From assembly GCA_025677835.1 (NCBI GenBank), contig JAIXMR010000030.1, positions 151,772 through 215,771 on the forward strand: DNA of 64,000 nt, read 5' to 3'. Of the stretch, positions 1 to 13,934 are shown piece after piece; position 1 is the first letter of the stretch; every line of letters begins with the position of its first letter. Made by a program: the position numbers and the translations under genes. The notes below the pieces were generated by a model that was given only the letters and a program-made list of their open reading frames with translations, did no database searches and was not told the DNA's origin. Source of the DNA: Sporodiniella umbellata. Taxonomy: Eukaryota; Mucoromycota; Mucoromycetes; Mucorales; Rhizopodaceae.

Positions 1-808
1 GCAATGATTGAAGATGGTGCAAAGCGTCATGAAGAAGAACAGCGCTTGCCCGAGAACCAGAGACATAAAGATCTGCTGTCTTTGATGTTTCGTTTGGTTG
101 ATGAAGATGATGGAAAAAAGCTTACAAAAAGCGAACTAAAAGATCAATGCTTAAGCTTCTTAGCTGCAGGGTACTTTCAATTATATACAGATGCTGTTAT
201 TAGTCTTACCTACTTTTGATACGTGCCAAAATAGACACGACACAACCAGCAGTGCACTAAGCTGGTGTCTATGGCTATTGGCACAAAATCCAGAGATGCA
301 AGATAGAGTGAGGTCTGAAACTAAAACACTATTTGAGCAGAATACCCTCTGTGATTACCATGCAATCAATGCGCTCCCCTATTTAGACTGTCTTTTTCGT
401 GAGACGCTTCGTCTGATCCCTGTAGTTCCACGTACTCTTCGCACTAGTTGCGTCCCTGTGACTCTTGGGCCTTATGTGATACCAAAAAACACAACCATTC
501 ATCTTTCCCCATTAGTAACTCATATCTCTAAAGAAATATGGGGAGAAGACGCTCATGAATTTAACCCGTCGCGCTGGGTTGATGGGAGCCCTTTAGGAAA
601 CGCCTACCAGTACTTTCCTTTTATGTCAGGCGTACATCAATGCCTTGGACAACGTTTCGCTACAGTAGAATTTAAATTATTGTTAATAGTATGGCTCAAA
701 GACATTGAGTTCTCTTTAACTCCAGGATTCAAAATAGAAAAGAAGCAAATCATTACTACGCGTCCTATACCTAACATGACTCTTCGAGCAAAACTTGTTA
801 AGCATTAA
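1..808 (+). CDS. Cytochrome P450 monooxygenase, C-terminal part (5' end outside window)
   Basis: A heme-thiolate monooxygenase cut by the left edge; the frame is open from base 1, so the ATG at 4 is probably not the start. One intron (171-234, 64 nt) splits the I-helix: joining the exons gives AAGHDTTSSAL, the oxygen-activating AGxDTT motif. Later landmarks are in order: the ExxR motif (RETLR), FNPSRW in the meander, and the heme-ligand loop FMSGVHQCLGQRFA with its cysteine. The loop lacks the common arginine two residues before the cysteine but keeps FxxGxxxCxG. The stop is at 806-808. Substrate and CYP family cannot be assigned from this part. The N-terminal membrane anchor would lie upstream. 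A decayed relative lies about 1 kb downstream on the other strand. Confidence 0.93.
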
Positions 809-926
809 AGCAATAAAAAAGATCAAAATGAAATAAAGTACTACTAGTAGCCAATACGCCTGTTTGTCTTGATAGTTTTTAAAGTTGAGTAAGTAGCGCA
901 AGTCTTTATACGTCTCTATAAAAATG

Positions 927-957
<31 letters not shown>

Positions 958-1796
958 ATATCAATATTACATCGGAAACATAGTTGTATCGCTTTTGCTA
1001 TTTTTGAAAGCGTAGACTTCTGATACAGCTACAAGCTACACACAGACGTTTTTTGCCGTTTCGGAGTTTGTTAAGATAAAGAAGCAATATCCTGGCTTTC
1101 TATACGACCTGTGGCTCAATGCAATATAAAAAATGGCATATATTAGTAAATAAAACATCTAAATATATACACATATACAACAAATTGTGCCTGTGAAATA
1201 ATAAAGGGCCTTCTACAAAGCTATTGTTGCCGTAATTTATCTAGCTAAGTATGAAAGTGAAATATGGCAGTTGTTATCCACGATCTGCAAGCTGTCTTTC
1301 TAATCTTTGAGTGACTGAAAATCTTTTGAAAACTGGGTAAATATAATTGATCCAGAGTAAAACTCATACAGTCTCGTTCTGTAATATTCTAGACAGTTAC
1401 TAATTAGCAACAAATATCTAACAGAAATGCTTTAATTAGCACTCAAACCATACTTGAACAAAAAAAAAAAAAGATATTGATTTCTCACGCTCTTATTATT
1501 TTTTATTATATTCTTCCAGTTTTATTTAAAATGCAATAGCAGAAGTTTTGGAGCTCAACTAAACATAAAGAGGAGGCTAGACATCCACTTAAACATACGC
1601 AATTATATTGGCCTATTAAAATCATATTTAAACTAACCTTTGGCTTTTTATTATGCTCTTCAATTTATTGCCACATTTTTTATTGTAAAAAAATCTAGTC
1701 GCTCTACCTTGCTATGAACACCAGCTTAGCGTAGTTTCATACCTATTCTTTACTAGTTAAGCTTGAAGCTTTTACAAGGGCAAAAAAAAATTGCTT
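809..1796. other. AT-rich non-coding gap
   Basis: No coding region is recognisable on either strand. It holds a 28-nt A run (927-954) just downstream of the P450 stop and lies between the P450 gene and the inverted P450 relic, so part may be shared 3' flanking DNA. Confidence 0.6.
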
Positions 1797-2321
1797 TGCA
1801 GCTAAAAGAGTCAGGAATTGATCTCTAATCTCTTTTCTTGTAAACTTTTAGCCGTCTAAAACCAACTAAGTTAAACATCAAAGACATCAGATCTTTACTT
1901 CTTTGATCTTCGGGCAAATGGTGCTCTTCTTCACGACGCCTGGATCCTGCTTCAACTTATAATTTACTTTCTTGTCGTAGCGGTTTTAAAGTGGGTGCCT
2001 CTTTTAGGTTTGAACGGGTCGGTAGATATTCAAGAATAGGGAGAGCAGTCTTTAATAATATTGGAAAAAAGAGCTTTTTGTCGAGAAAATACGTATGTAA
2101 ACTTTGGGTAGACCGCCCAATCGATTACCACCATATGTTATTGGTGAGCAAAGATTTTGACTGAAAGCTGCTAAACCAACTATGTCTAGTCTAGCTAGTA
2201 ATATACCGTCTGAAACTCTGATTTTTGTATATTCCATATCGCTTACTTTGATCTGCTCTTTCCGCTGATTGTATAAAGCCAATATGGAATTTATCATCAG
2301 GGTACTGTTTTGATGTTGCAA
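1797..2321 (-). pseudogene. Decayed cytochrome P450 copy (internal fragment)
   Basis: On the minus strand, three stretches in changing frames match the P450 region just before the I-helix. First (2321-2055) comes a stretch with RVSDGILLARLDIVGLAAF, the usual fungal P450 'LTLDIIGLAGF' segment. Next, after a frame change, comes ALPILEYLPTRSNLKEAP. Then comes EEEHHLPEDQRSKDLMSLMF, which matches EEEQRLPENQRHKDLLSLMF of the neighbouring P450 at 15 of 20 positions. In-frame stops lie at 1957-1959 and 1825-1827. A further frame shift is needed to read RDQFLTLLAA, equivalent to KDQCLSFLAA. Similarity ends exactly where the intact gene's intron begins, and no heme-loop half is seen. It is too broken to encode an enzyme. 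Confidence 0.82.
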
Positions 2322-2345
2322 ATATTTTGGCTTAGGTATAGCTTT

Positions 2346-3162
2346 TCGGCCATGTTTTCTTGCAAAAAATTAAGTCAAATTGCATTATTGACGGCCAGCA
2401 GTTAACTTCAAAAAAAAAAAAAAAATAGTTACTATAAGGTGTGCTGCCTTCGTTCATCTAAATAAAGATAGCCCCCTAACAGAAACTCGACTTTCTAAAT
2501 ATTATAGCCATGTTTAAGTTGCGATGTATTTAGGCTAAAATAGAAGCGCATACGTTTATTTTTTCATTTGAAATAGTGATAGGAGTTTGTTCGTTCATTG
2601 ATACAATTCCTTATAACGCAAAAGAAGAACCAAGCAAAAAAATCAACATTTCAAAAAACTATTGAGTAGCTCAAGTCTCGGAAGAGGCATGGTATCATAT
2701 ATATTGTGTTGTAAATACAATATAGTGTATATTTCTATGTATTTTGCGGCAATTAATGACGATGGTCTATATGAGATCCCTATAAAGTGTGTCGTGAGTT
2801 GTTGAGATTATTTGAGGAAAAGCTGGATGGCGGCTATTTGAATTTTGTAAATGATTGTAGTAGCGGTCAATGAATTTTGTTTTACAAAGTGATATCTTTA
2901 GTTGCAGTTGGGCATCTGTATACGTTTTCTAAAAAAAGTTTAAAAGGGACGTGTATACTTGCTCTCTTTTTTTCCTTTCAAGATGCGAAAATATAGAGAT
3001 TAACTAATAACTTAAAAAGTTTTAAGCTGTACCCACCCAAAGTAAAAATAAATAAATTGAAAATCAGTCATATGGGCTGTTTTTATGTGTTTTTTACAAT
3101 GCTTTAAATCACTTTATTAAAGCATGTCTTTTTTTGTAATTGCTAGAAGTATGTGAGTCCTT
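2346..3162. other. AT-rich non-coding gap
   Basis: Nothing coding could be supported. It separates the P450 relic from the 3' end of HIS4. The left part may hold unrecognisable 5' remains of the P450 relic. Confidence 0.5.
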
Positions 3163-5807
3163 CTACTTTCGCAGGTCTGCAACGCGAACAGCAACAGCGT
3201 TGCGATGAGCCCCCAGACCTTCGATTTCAGCTAGACGCATAACTGTATCAGCCAATCTGTTCATCCCTTCAGCTGTACACTCTTGAGAGGTAATATGTTT
3301 GACAAACCCATTAGTGTTTACACCGGAATACATGCGGGCATATCCATAAGTAGGAAGGGTATGGTTGGTACCTGAGGCATAGTCGCCAAAGCTAGCAAGT
3401 TTTTTTTTTTTAGATTAGAGGGCCTTTTTTTTTTTTTTTTTTTTTTTTTTACCTTTCAGGCGAATAGGGGCCAACAAAAACACTACCAGCATTGAAAACC
3501 AAAGGCACAGCATCTGCTGCCTTGTCTATATGCAAAATCAAATGCTCAGGTGCATACTCGTTGGAGAAGTCCATAGCTTGTTCCAGAGTTTCCATAGTCA
3601 AAATATAAGAGTGGGGTATACTCTTACGGATGATGTCGCAGCGAGGCAAAGCAATAGCTTGGTTATGAACTTCATTTTCAATTTCGGAAATTTGATCTGG
3701 AGTCAAGTCGATAGCAAGCAAAACGACCTGGGAATCTGGGCCATGCTCTGCTTGAGAAAGCAAATCTGCAGCAACATAAACTGGATTGCTTGTACTGTCA
3801 GCAACAACTAGCACTTCAGAGGGACCAGCAGGCATATCTATGGCTACCAGACTACTGGTATCGTTCTGCGCCACCATTTTGGCGGCAGTAACATACTGAT
3901 TACCCGGGCCAAAGATTTTATCAACTTTGGGTACCGTTTCAGTACCATAGGCCATGGCAGCTACTGCTTGAGCGCCCCCCGCTGTAACGACGTGAGAGGC
4001 ACCAACCTTATGGGCAACATAGAGTACTTCAGGTACGACAGATCCATCAGGTCGTGGAGGGGTAGCAATTACAATATCCTTACAACCGGCTACCTTGGCA
4101 GGAATACCCAGCATTAGTGTTGTAGATGGCAGTACGGCCGAGCCTCCAGGAACATAAAGGCCAACTCGCTCAATAGGACGGCTGAAACGAGAGCAAACCA
4201 CGCCAGGCATAGTTTCAACCACTAGCTGCTCTTTGTCCAATTGAGCGTCATGAAATTTGTAAATATTGTCGTAAGCTTGATCTATAGCCGCTTTGGTAAT
4301 AGGGTCCAACTCCATTAAAGCAGGGTCAAAAGGTGCCTCAATTGTAGGGCAGCCAATTTCAACACGGTCAAATTGCCGTGTAAAGTCTACTAAGGCAGCA
4401 TCTCCACGTTGTCGAACTTGTTGCATAATAGGTGTAACGCGGTGAATGATCTCAGAGGAATCAATAATAGGTCTCAACAACAAATCACTACGCTGTTTTT
4501 CTGTTATAGAGTTTAAGGAAAATTGCTGCATCTGAATACGACCATCAATGTGAGCCGGCGCAACCACAGGTGCTGGCGTAGCAACCTTCTCTTCCCACTT
4601 TGGTTTGGCGTTGCCAGGTCGGCGAGTTACCTTTCTGGCCTTTTTGTCCAAATTCTTTTCGATCTCAGCCAAAGAGACACCAGCATTAATACATTTGGTC
4701 ATCAAAAAATATATCAAGTCAGCAGCTTCCCAGGCAACCTCTTCTTTATCAGTGGCATCGCAAAGCTCCTCGGCCTCTTCCATTATTTTGGCGTGCAATA
4801 GCTTACTATCCCCAAATAGACGTGCGGTGTACGACCCTTCAGGCGCACTGGATTTTCGCTCTTTTAACGTCTTTTCCAAGGCAGAAATACCTGTATCATG
4901 GCCAAAGCAATTGCGGGTATTTAAGTGACAGAACCCTATTTTTTTTTAAAGGGGCTGTAAATAAATATGCTAAAAAAGCGAAAATAAAGAAGGCTTTACC
5001 TGCTCCATGTTGCTCAACTACGAAACGTAAAGCGTCACCATCGCAATCGTAGTCAATGTGCTTCAGAGTTTGGGTTGCACCTGAAGTCAATCCTTTGTGC
5101 CACAGCCCGCGTTGACGACTTTGATAAACACCCTGTCCAAGGCGAATGGATTCAGCTACACTCTGATTACTAGAGTAAACTAACCCAAGAGCTTTATTGG
5201 ACTCGTCAACTACCATGGTGGTATATAATCTATCAGGGCGATCGGTTCGAGTGGTAGACAGGAAGGCATCTGCGATGTTTATCTTGCTTTCTTTGTTCTC
5301 CTCCATAGTCAAACATGAGGCAGAAACAATTACATCCAGGCTTTGAGAGTGGAGTTCGGTGATAATGTCCAGAGTTACATTTTCCAGCTCAACAACAACG
5401 GTTTTAAGTCCACCTTGAGTCAAGAAATGGTCGTCTTTTTGAATAATACTCTTAGCAGCGCTAGCAGCATCGATAGAAGAAAAAATAAAAGTAGAAACAG
5501 GAAGCGTATCAGTCAATGCGTTACATTTGACTGCGATACGTTCGTCTGCGATACCATTGAATTCTGACTGGTTCTTGACATACACATCTAAATCCAAAAT
5601 AACCTTTAAAACGCCAACATCCCAAAGTTGGACAGCCTCCTCTACTGTCTTGGCTGGGGCCCAATAAAGAGTGGAGCCTGTTTGGTTAATAAGCGATTTG
5701 ATTTGGTCAACACTGCCATTCTTTAAAATAACAGATTTAAACAAAGAAAGGGGGGAATATAGCGGGGCCTGGGAGGGTTCCAGCAGGTCGATAGAAGGTA
5801 CAAACAT
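3163..5807 (-). CDS. HIS4: Histidine biosynthesis trifunctional protein (PRA-CH / PRA-PH / histidinol dehydrogenase)
   Basis: Catalyses histidine biosynthesis steps 2, 3 and the final two oxidations. Three exons (5807-5000, 4935-3453, 3391-3163) give 839 aa. The N-terminal part ends in the PRA-cyclohydrolase block GVYQSRQRGLWHKG, followed after intron 1 by the metal-binding FCHLNTRNCFGHDTG. The PRA-pyrophosphohydrolase part shows EEAEELCDA and EEVAWEAADLIYF. The histidinol dehydrogenase part shows GLYVPGGSAVLPST, IFGPGNQYVTAAK and, across intron 2, PYSPESFGDYASGTNHTLPT. This domain order is the normal fungal fusion. Both introns are short (64 and 61 nt) and the second contains a 26-nt T run (3425-3450). 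A TGAATCA sequence about 90 bp upstream (5895-5901) is one base from a Gcn4/CPC1 site, which is weak evidence for amino-acid control. Confidence 0.97.
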
Positions 5808-7244
5808 CTACTGAAATGTAAATTGTGAGATAAACAAAAGATTAAAATAAATATTTATACTGCAAAAGATGACAGCTGAAAGCAGTCACAGTGGTGAATC
5901 ATCTTATGTCGACGCTAACCAATTGGCCTTCGTGTAACATCATCAATGCCTTGGCACACCTATTGGTACTGATTTAAAATGGTCAAACATTTTATCCGCC
6001 TATCAATAAGTTCAAATTGCACAGGCACTTTTGTTCTCTGAGACCTAAATACAGTCCACTAAAAACGATAATCGCAAAGCGCTAAATGGTGTTTCTTAGT
6101 ATAGAACTTCTATAAGGCTACCGATTTCTATTCTAAAGTGAAAGTCTCAAGTCAACAAAACCACTCACTGCGCTTTCAGGATTACTCATCTAGAAACTTT
6201 ACGTCCCTGGTTTTTAGTAGAATGGCCTATCCTTTACGGCGCCGGTATACAAGCGCGTATTTCCAAAGTTTTTGCTTTAATAAAGACGCTTACTTTGTAT
6301 AGGGTTTATAAGTTTGAAGAGCATCTTGGTTAGCTACTGTTATTCGTATATATAATCGCATATTGCAAAGAAATTGTTTTTGGAGTGCTGCATTACTAAA
6401 AAAAAAAAAAAGACTGTATTTATCGTAAAGGAGTGATACAGATCGCTGTCAACCTCAATTGTGCGAACCGTCTGTATAAGAGCCTGCCAATGATTATAGC
6501 TACACATTCTTTTTAGAGAAAATATAATAGTACAAATTTGTTTTAATTACGTGCGGCACTTTTTGCAGACCTTTAGCTGACAAAAATTTCAAAGTGCGCT
6601 AGTTACCAATGAGAGCAAGGAAAAATAATGTAGGCTGTTGGCTTTGTATATCATGTTTCTGTAGTTGAACACACAAAGGGTCATTTTTTATTTTCAATCA
6701 ATACAGTAAAATCCAAATGCAGTTGCAAGCTATTATCTCAGGGTTTTTTTTATCGCAACCGGCCAAAACTACCAAGCTAAAAAGTTTTCCATCGGGAACT
6801 GAATCGTTGTTTATCTTTTATTATGCTGTGATTCATAGTTACCAAAGATACTTTCATTGTATTGTTTTTTTTTTACCTGAAAAAGTTCAATTGTAGCCTT
6901 AAAGAGTCTCCCTTAAAAATTATATGGTGAATCAAAAGAGGGTCAATGTTTGTGGAGAGTATGGCTCAGCAAAGACCAGAGTCGCAAGTATTTATAACTA
7001 TCCAACCGTGTGGTTCATTTACTGAACAATAAGCCTGCTAAGGTTTGCTGATAATTACAGGTGTTCAATGTCTTTTTTAAAATACAAAAAATTCTTTTTT
7101 TTTCGCACTTTCCCCTTAAAAAAGTGCCAAAAATAAGGGCGTACGGGAGTCGGAGTGGACAGTCACATGTTTTTAAGTAGAATGAGTTTATCTGTTTTTT
7201 TATTTATTTATTTGTTCTTTAATTCAACCCTTTCCCATCTTCCG
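5808..7244. other. Non-coding region between divergent HIS4 and PAP1
   Basis: About 1.4 kb, presumably holding both promoters. No ORF, RNA gene or repeat was recognised apart from short A/T runs. Confidence 0.55.
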
Positions 7245-9467
<2,223 letters not shown>

Positions 9468-9637
9468 TCATCCACAACGTTTTTTCTTTACTTCCCTTCC
9501 TCCCCCTTTTTTCTTGTTTTCTTTTAGAAATAAATAAAAAATAATAATGCAAAAACCAGCCAATGAAAATTTCTTTATATTTTAAAAGAAAAAGAGAAAA
9601 AAATTACAAAACCATAAATTTTCTTTTGTACTTGCTC

Positions 9638-9662
9638 TTTTTTTTTTTTAAAAAAAAAAAAA
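9638..9662. repeat. T12-A13 junction tract
   Basis: Twelve T directly followed by thirteen A, ending 9 nt before the COP1 start codon. A self-complementary, probably nucleosome-repelling promoter element; one of at least nine such junctions in the window. Confidence 0.85.
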
Positions 9663-9671
9663 GCTTTTGCA

Positions 9672-12220
9672 ATGTCGAATTCAGAACAAAACAATTGCGA
9701 TTCTTCTAAAAAAAAAGGCAATCAGCGTGCTTCTGTTATTGTTCCTCATTCCAACTCTTCAGTCCTAAGCCAGATTTATTACGATATCCAAGCCAACATA
9801 CCTAATCAATCGATGGCATATTTACATCCTAAAAAATTAAATGATGAGTTATTATGGTGAGTATAGCACGTGAGAAGTAAAAACTAACGACTCTGTTTCA
9901 AAAAAAAAAAAAAAAAAAAGTATTTTGTGTCAGCAAATAATGAAAGAGGTGTTTTCTACTAGCTGTGGTCATTCATTTTGGTATACAATCACAAACATAT
10001 AAGACAAAACAAGATACTAAAGCTTCCACGGCAGCTATGAATGTTTGAATAAGCATATTCTAAGTTCTGACGATTGTCCATCGTGTCATGCAATTATTTC
10101 AAAAACTGAGATATACCCTAATTTTCAATGTAAAAAAATACGCAGTAAGATTTTGTTTATTCAGTCCCTCCTTTTTCCTATATAGTAAATCGGCTGACTG
10201 AATTAAAAAAGCAAGTCCAGGATAAGGGCATCTCAACAAATAAAAGTCAAGTAGACTATTGGGACTCGTTAGTAACAAGCATCCGAAAAGACATGGCTCC
10301 TATAGTGTCTTCTTTGGCTAATACACTGTCTTATTCAGGTTTAAATACGTCTAGATCTACTTTTAGTAACTTCGCCTCTCCTTTATATATATAAACTATC
10401 CAATAGATATTGAAACATTATACGAAGCCACCTTAGAAGCCAAAAAGAAAATGGGAAAAATTGACGCAAAAGTCAAATTTGACTTGTTAGATGTATTTCT
10501 TGTCAAATTGAAGGGCACAAATGATAGGGTAAAAAAAAAAAAAAAAACTTTTCTATAGCTCATCGAGTGTATAGACAATCCAGAGTCTCAAACTTCAAAA
10601 CAAATGCATTTTGTCAGATTTGGATATGCTTGTTAGTAAACAGCCATTACGTTCGTTATCTAGTTCCTCCAATTCAAATGCTCTTACACCTACTAGGAAA
10701 AGAAAAATTTCGGTAACATCCTTTTTTTTTTCGAGATACATATCCTTAAATAATGATATAGGATCTTTCTGAGAAAAGAAGAGGATCAGAGCATCAGCAG
10801 CCTAGTGATCAAAGTGCAGAAGAAGTTGATGTAGACTGGCCTACGACAAACAGAGTACGTCGCCGACAGAGTAGCCCTCTCTTAGAGACTTCATACTCCA
10901 ATCGTATTGAAAAAAGATTTGAAGATCTTACAGATCTATATTATACCAGACTTCCACCTGACTATGTTCTTGACATGACTAGGAGTCAAAGTAAGTAGTA
11001 AATAGAATAGAAGGTGTCATTAATAGACAACCTAGGGCAAAGTCAGCTTGAATCCTTTTCTTCAACTTTGTACGACATAACTAAATACGACTCTTTGGAA
11101 GTAAAAGATACCTTTTATTATACAGAGTCAACCCAGAATACATCAATTGTTTCTTCTATCGAATTTGATCGTGATGACGAGTTTTTCGCTGTTGGAGGCA
11201 TTTTGAAAGACATCAAGATATTTGACTTCAAATTAACCGGTCAAATCTCAGAAGACGATCAGCCAACTACACACTGCCCTGTATCTCGTATAAGCTGTGA
11301 TTATAAAGTAAGCTGTTTATCATGGAGTTCATATCTCAAGAGCCAAGTCGCCAGTGCGGATTACCAGGGAATAATTAATGTTTGGGATGTAACCACCGGA
11401 AAAAACATGACCAGTTTTTCAGAACACAAAAAGCGTGCATGGAGTGTGGATACTAGTTTAAGAAATCCTAATCTGTTGGTTTCTGGGAGTGATGATACTA
11501 CTGTCAAAGTCTGGTCAATCAACAGCCAAAGCTCTATCTTTACATTTCTACATAAAGGAAACATCTGCTGTGCAAAATTCGCTCCTAATAACAGCAACTA
11601 CTTGGCAGTTGGAAGTGCAGGTAAAAGTTCTGCTGGGAATAAAAAAGAGCCTAACAAAACCAGATCATGACATTTTGTGTTATGATTTAAGGTTTCCCTC
11701 TTCGCCTGTGCGTTGTTATCAAGGGCACCAGAAAGCTGTCTCTTATGTAAGATGGATGAATGATAATGAGCTCATATCTGCGTAAAGAAAAAAAAAAAAA
11801 AAAAGGCCAGTGGTTGACTTTGTCTTCTTGTCAATAGATCTACCGACAACTCTTTAAAGCTATGGAACAGAGAGTCAACAAAGTGCCTAAGAACATTCAG
11901 TGGACACACAAACGAAAAAAACTTTGTTGGTTTATCCGTTACAGATGATTGGATTGCCTGTGGTAGTGAGACGAATATGGTCTATACGTACCACAAACAC
12001 TCCAAAACTCCTGTAGCACAATACCGGTTTCCTATGAATGACAGAGATGTATGCCGTATATATACTTAATGAACGATACTTATGCATAAACATATAGGGA
12101 AAATCAGTCGATGAGTGCGATCCTACGTACTTTGTTAGCTCTGTCTGCTGGAAAAATGATTCTTCCAAACTAATCTCGGCCAACAGTAAGGGCATTATAT
12201 ATGTGCTTCAGCTTAAATGA
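9672..12220 (+). CDS. COP1: COP1-type E3 ubiquitin ligase (RING finger, coiled coil, WD40)
   Basis: Eleven exons (9672-9856, 9921-9980, 10035-10144, 10186-10338, 10407-10528, 10575-10712, 10762-10990, 11027-11620, 11664-11781, 11838-12048, 12098-12220) give 680 aa, close to plant and animal COP1. The RING is assembled over three exons: CILCQQIMKEVFSTSCGHSF, then CYECLNKHI and CPSCHAII, a complete C3HC4 set. A charged linker with likely coiled-coil segments follows (about residues 110-210), with a basic stretch TPTRKRKIS. The C-terminal half is a WD40 propeller with GIINVWDVTTGK, VSGSDDTTVKVWS, GSADHDILCYDLR and STDNSLKLWNRES. The last blades, IACGSETNMVYTYHKHSKTP and FVSSVCWKNDSSKLISANSK, are diagnostic of COP1 rather than a generic WD protein. 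COP1 in plants and animals targets transcription factors for degradation; the substrate here is unknown. Confidence 0.92.
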
Positions 12221-12336
12221 TAGCGCCATCCCCTTTGTACACCTCTTTTATATGCTCAAGAGAAAAAGAAAATGTCGACATTTATTAAAAAAAAAACTGT
12301 GTTCATTTTTATAGTTGTCTCTTTGCCACTTGGGGC

Positions 12337-12359
12337 TTTTTTTTTTTTTTTTTTTTTTT
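12337..12359. repeat. T23 homopolymer
   Basis: Uninterrupted T tract between the 3' ends of COP1 (+) and the candidate gene on the minus strand. Confidence 0.9.
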
Positions 12360-12390
12360 GAAAAAGGTAATCGACCTTTGTAAAAACGAA

Positions 12391-12694
12391 TTAATCTATG
12401 ATAGAGTCCCAAGAAGCGCTTAGATCGAAATCAATATACATAGCAATTGCTCGGTTAGTCTTATACGTTGATTGCACTGGCTGCTGCGTTGTGTTAGTCA
12501 AAATGTATGATGAGAAAAGATCGAAAGTCTTGTCTATAAGCAGGTATATTCAACTCCACATTCGCCTTAATTGAACCCAATTGATCCGGTTTGAGCAATT
12601 CTAAAAGGAAATTTGAAACGCCATAGACTGTTGACCGAAGAAAAGTGACTGATTCAGTAGAATGGCTCAGGAGGCATGTGATAATATCTACCAT
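12391..12694 (-). CDS. Candidate small protein, two exons, function unknown
   Basis: Exon 1 (12694-12577) starts at an ATG and reads MVDIITCLLSHSTESVTFLR and on to LLELLKPDQL. A 43-nt GT-AG intron (12576-12534) joins it in phase to exon 2 (12533-12391), which reads DKTFDLFSSYIL and ends YIDFDLSASWDSIID. The product is 86 aa, mostly helical-looking, with no signal peptide. Without splicing, frame one alone runs to 66 aa. The join gives a smooth acidic/hydrophobic protein, but I recognise no family. The intron is slightly shorter than most here. It is convergent with COP1 and about 270 bp from the divergent TLDc gene. It could be a relic of a larger gene. Confidence 0.45.
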
Positions 12695-12961
12695 GCTCCT
12701 TGTACATAGTAAAGATTAAAAAAAAACCACAATAAACAAAAGTTCAGACCTTTGCGGAAGCACAAAATATGACACAAAATTGAGGGGAAAAGGGCAAAAG
12801 ACACAAGGGATTACTTGGTTTTTTGTATTCGTAAACAAAAGAACTTTATTTCAAACTAAACGTGTATTCCCTTGTATAATTCTCACGATAAAAAAGTTAT
12901 TGGTCACTTTCTAGCTATATAAACACTCTGTTTTCTTCTGGTTCATTTTCTTGAAAAAAAA

Positions 12962-13927
12962 ATGTCTACTATTTACAGTAACCTTAAAAGTTCCTCTACT
13001 GAATTGACAACCTCAAACATTCAATGCACTCGTTTTTACAGCTTTGAGCACCAAAGTGTCACCAAACAATTAAAAAAACTAAATAGGTCATTCAAAAGAG
13101 TCCCTAAAAGCATGTCTATGCCTATTATAGAGACAGTTAAGGAAACCCCACAAATTTCGCCAATTGGTGCCGATTTTCCTTATGCATCAGTCACATTACA
13201 TCTCTCAAACAGATATCCTCAAACAAGGCCTTGTCTTGACATTCATTTAGCTCAAAACGTGCGCATCATGTAACAGCAAATATGATAAATTGCTCAAATA
13301 TAACTATATACATTTGTTTATCACTCACTAACGCCTTAAATTATATTAGCTTCGTATGGCGTTGCCTCCAAGAGTAGCCATATTGTCTAATTGGTCTTTG
13401 ATTTATAGCCTCGACCAGCATGGGGCTAGTCAAAGCACATTATACCAGCAATGTAAACAGAATTCTGGACCTTGCTTGCTTGTTATACAAGACAGCCAAT
13501 TTGAGGTAATTCTTTTTGTTTATAGACCTACTTGTATACACTCAAATTTTAACTTTAATAAAGACTTTTGGTGCTTACTTGACAGAATCGTTTCATAATG
13601 ATACTGGGTATTATGGCACTGGTGAATGGTAATTTTTTACATCTCTTTCCATACCAGACACTAAATCTTTGCACCCAAAGCTTTTTGTGGAAATTGGATA
13701 GTCAAACGGAGAAGGCTAACGTTTATCCATGGACAATGAAAAACGACTATTTAGTTTATTCTGATAGAAGTTCCCTTGCAGTGGGTGGTAGTAGATTTGG
13801 TTTATGGATTGATTCGGACTTAGCTCATGGCTACACAGAGCCAAGTGAAACTTTCGATAACCCTCCTCTTACATTAAAAAACTCCTTCGAGTGTATTGGT
13901 TTAGAGATTTGGGGTTTTCAATACTAA
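12962..13927 (+). CDS. TLDc-domain protein (OXR1-like)
   Basis: Four exons (12962-13258, 13350-13505, 13564-13628, 13681-13927) give 254 aa. The N-terminal 100 residues are polar and unrecognised. The rest is a TLDc domain with its usual landmarks: WSLIYSLDQHGASQSTLYQQ, GPCLLVIQDSQFE, TFGAYLTESF, YYGTGECFLWKL, NDYLVYSDRSSLAVGGSRFG, LWIDSDL, SETFDNPPL and the closing FECIGLEIWGF. TLDc proteins of the OXR1 type protect against oxidative stress and bind the V-ATPase, so that role is inferred. The first donor (AAC/GTGCGC) is weak but is the only one that keeps the TLDc frame. The stop lies 8 bp from the stop of the convergent gene. Confidence 0.9.
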
Positions 13928-13934
13928 TGGTCCT

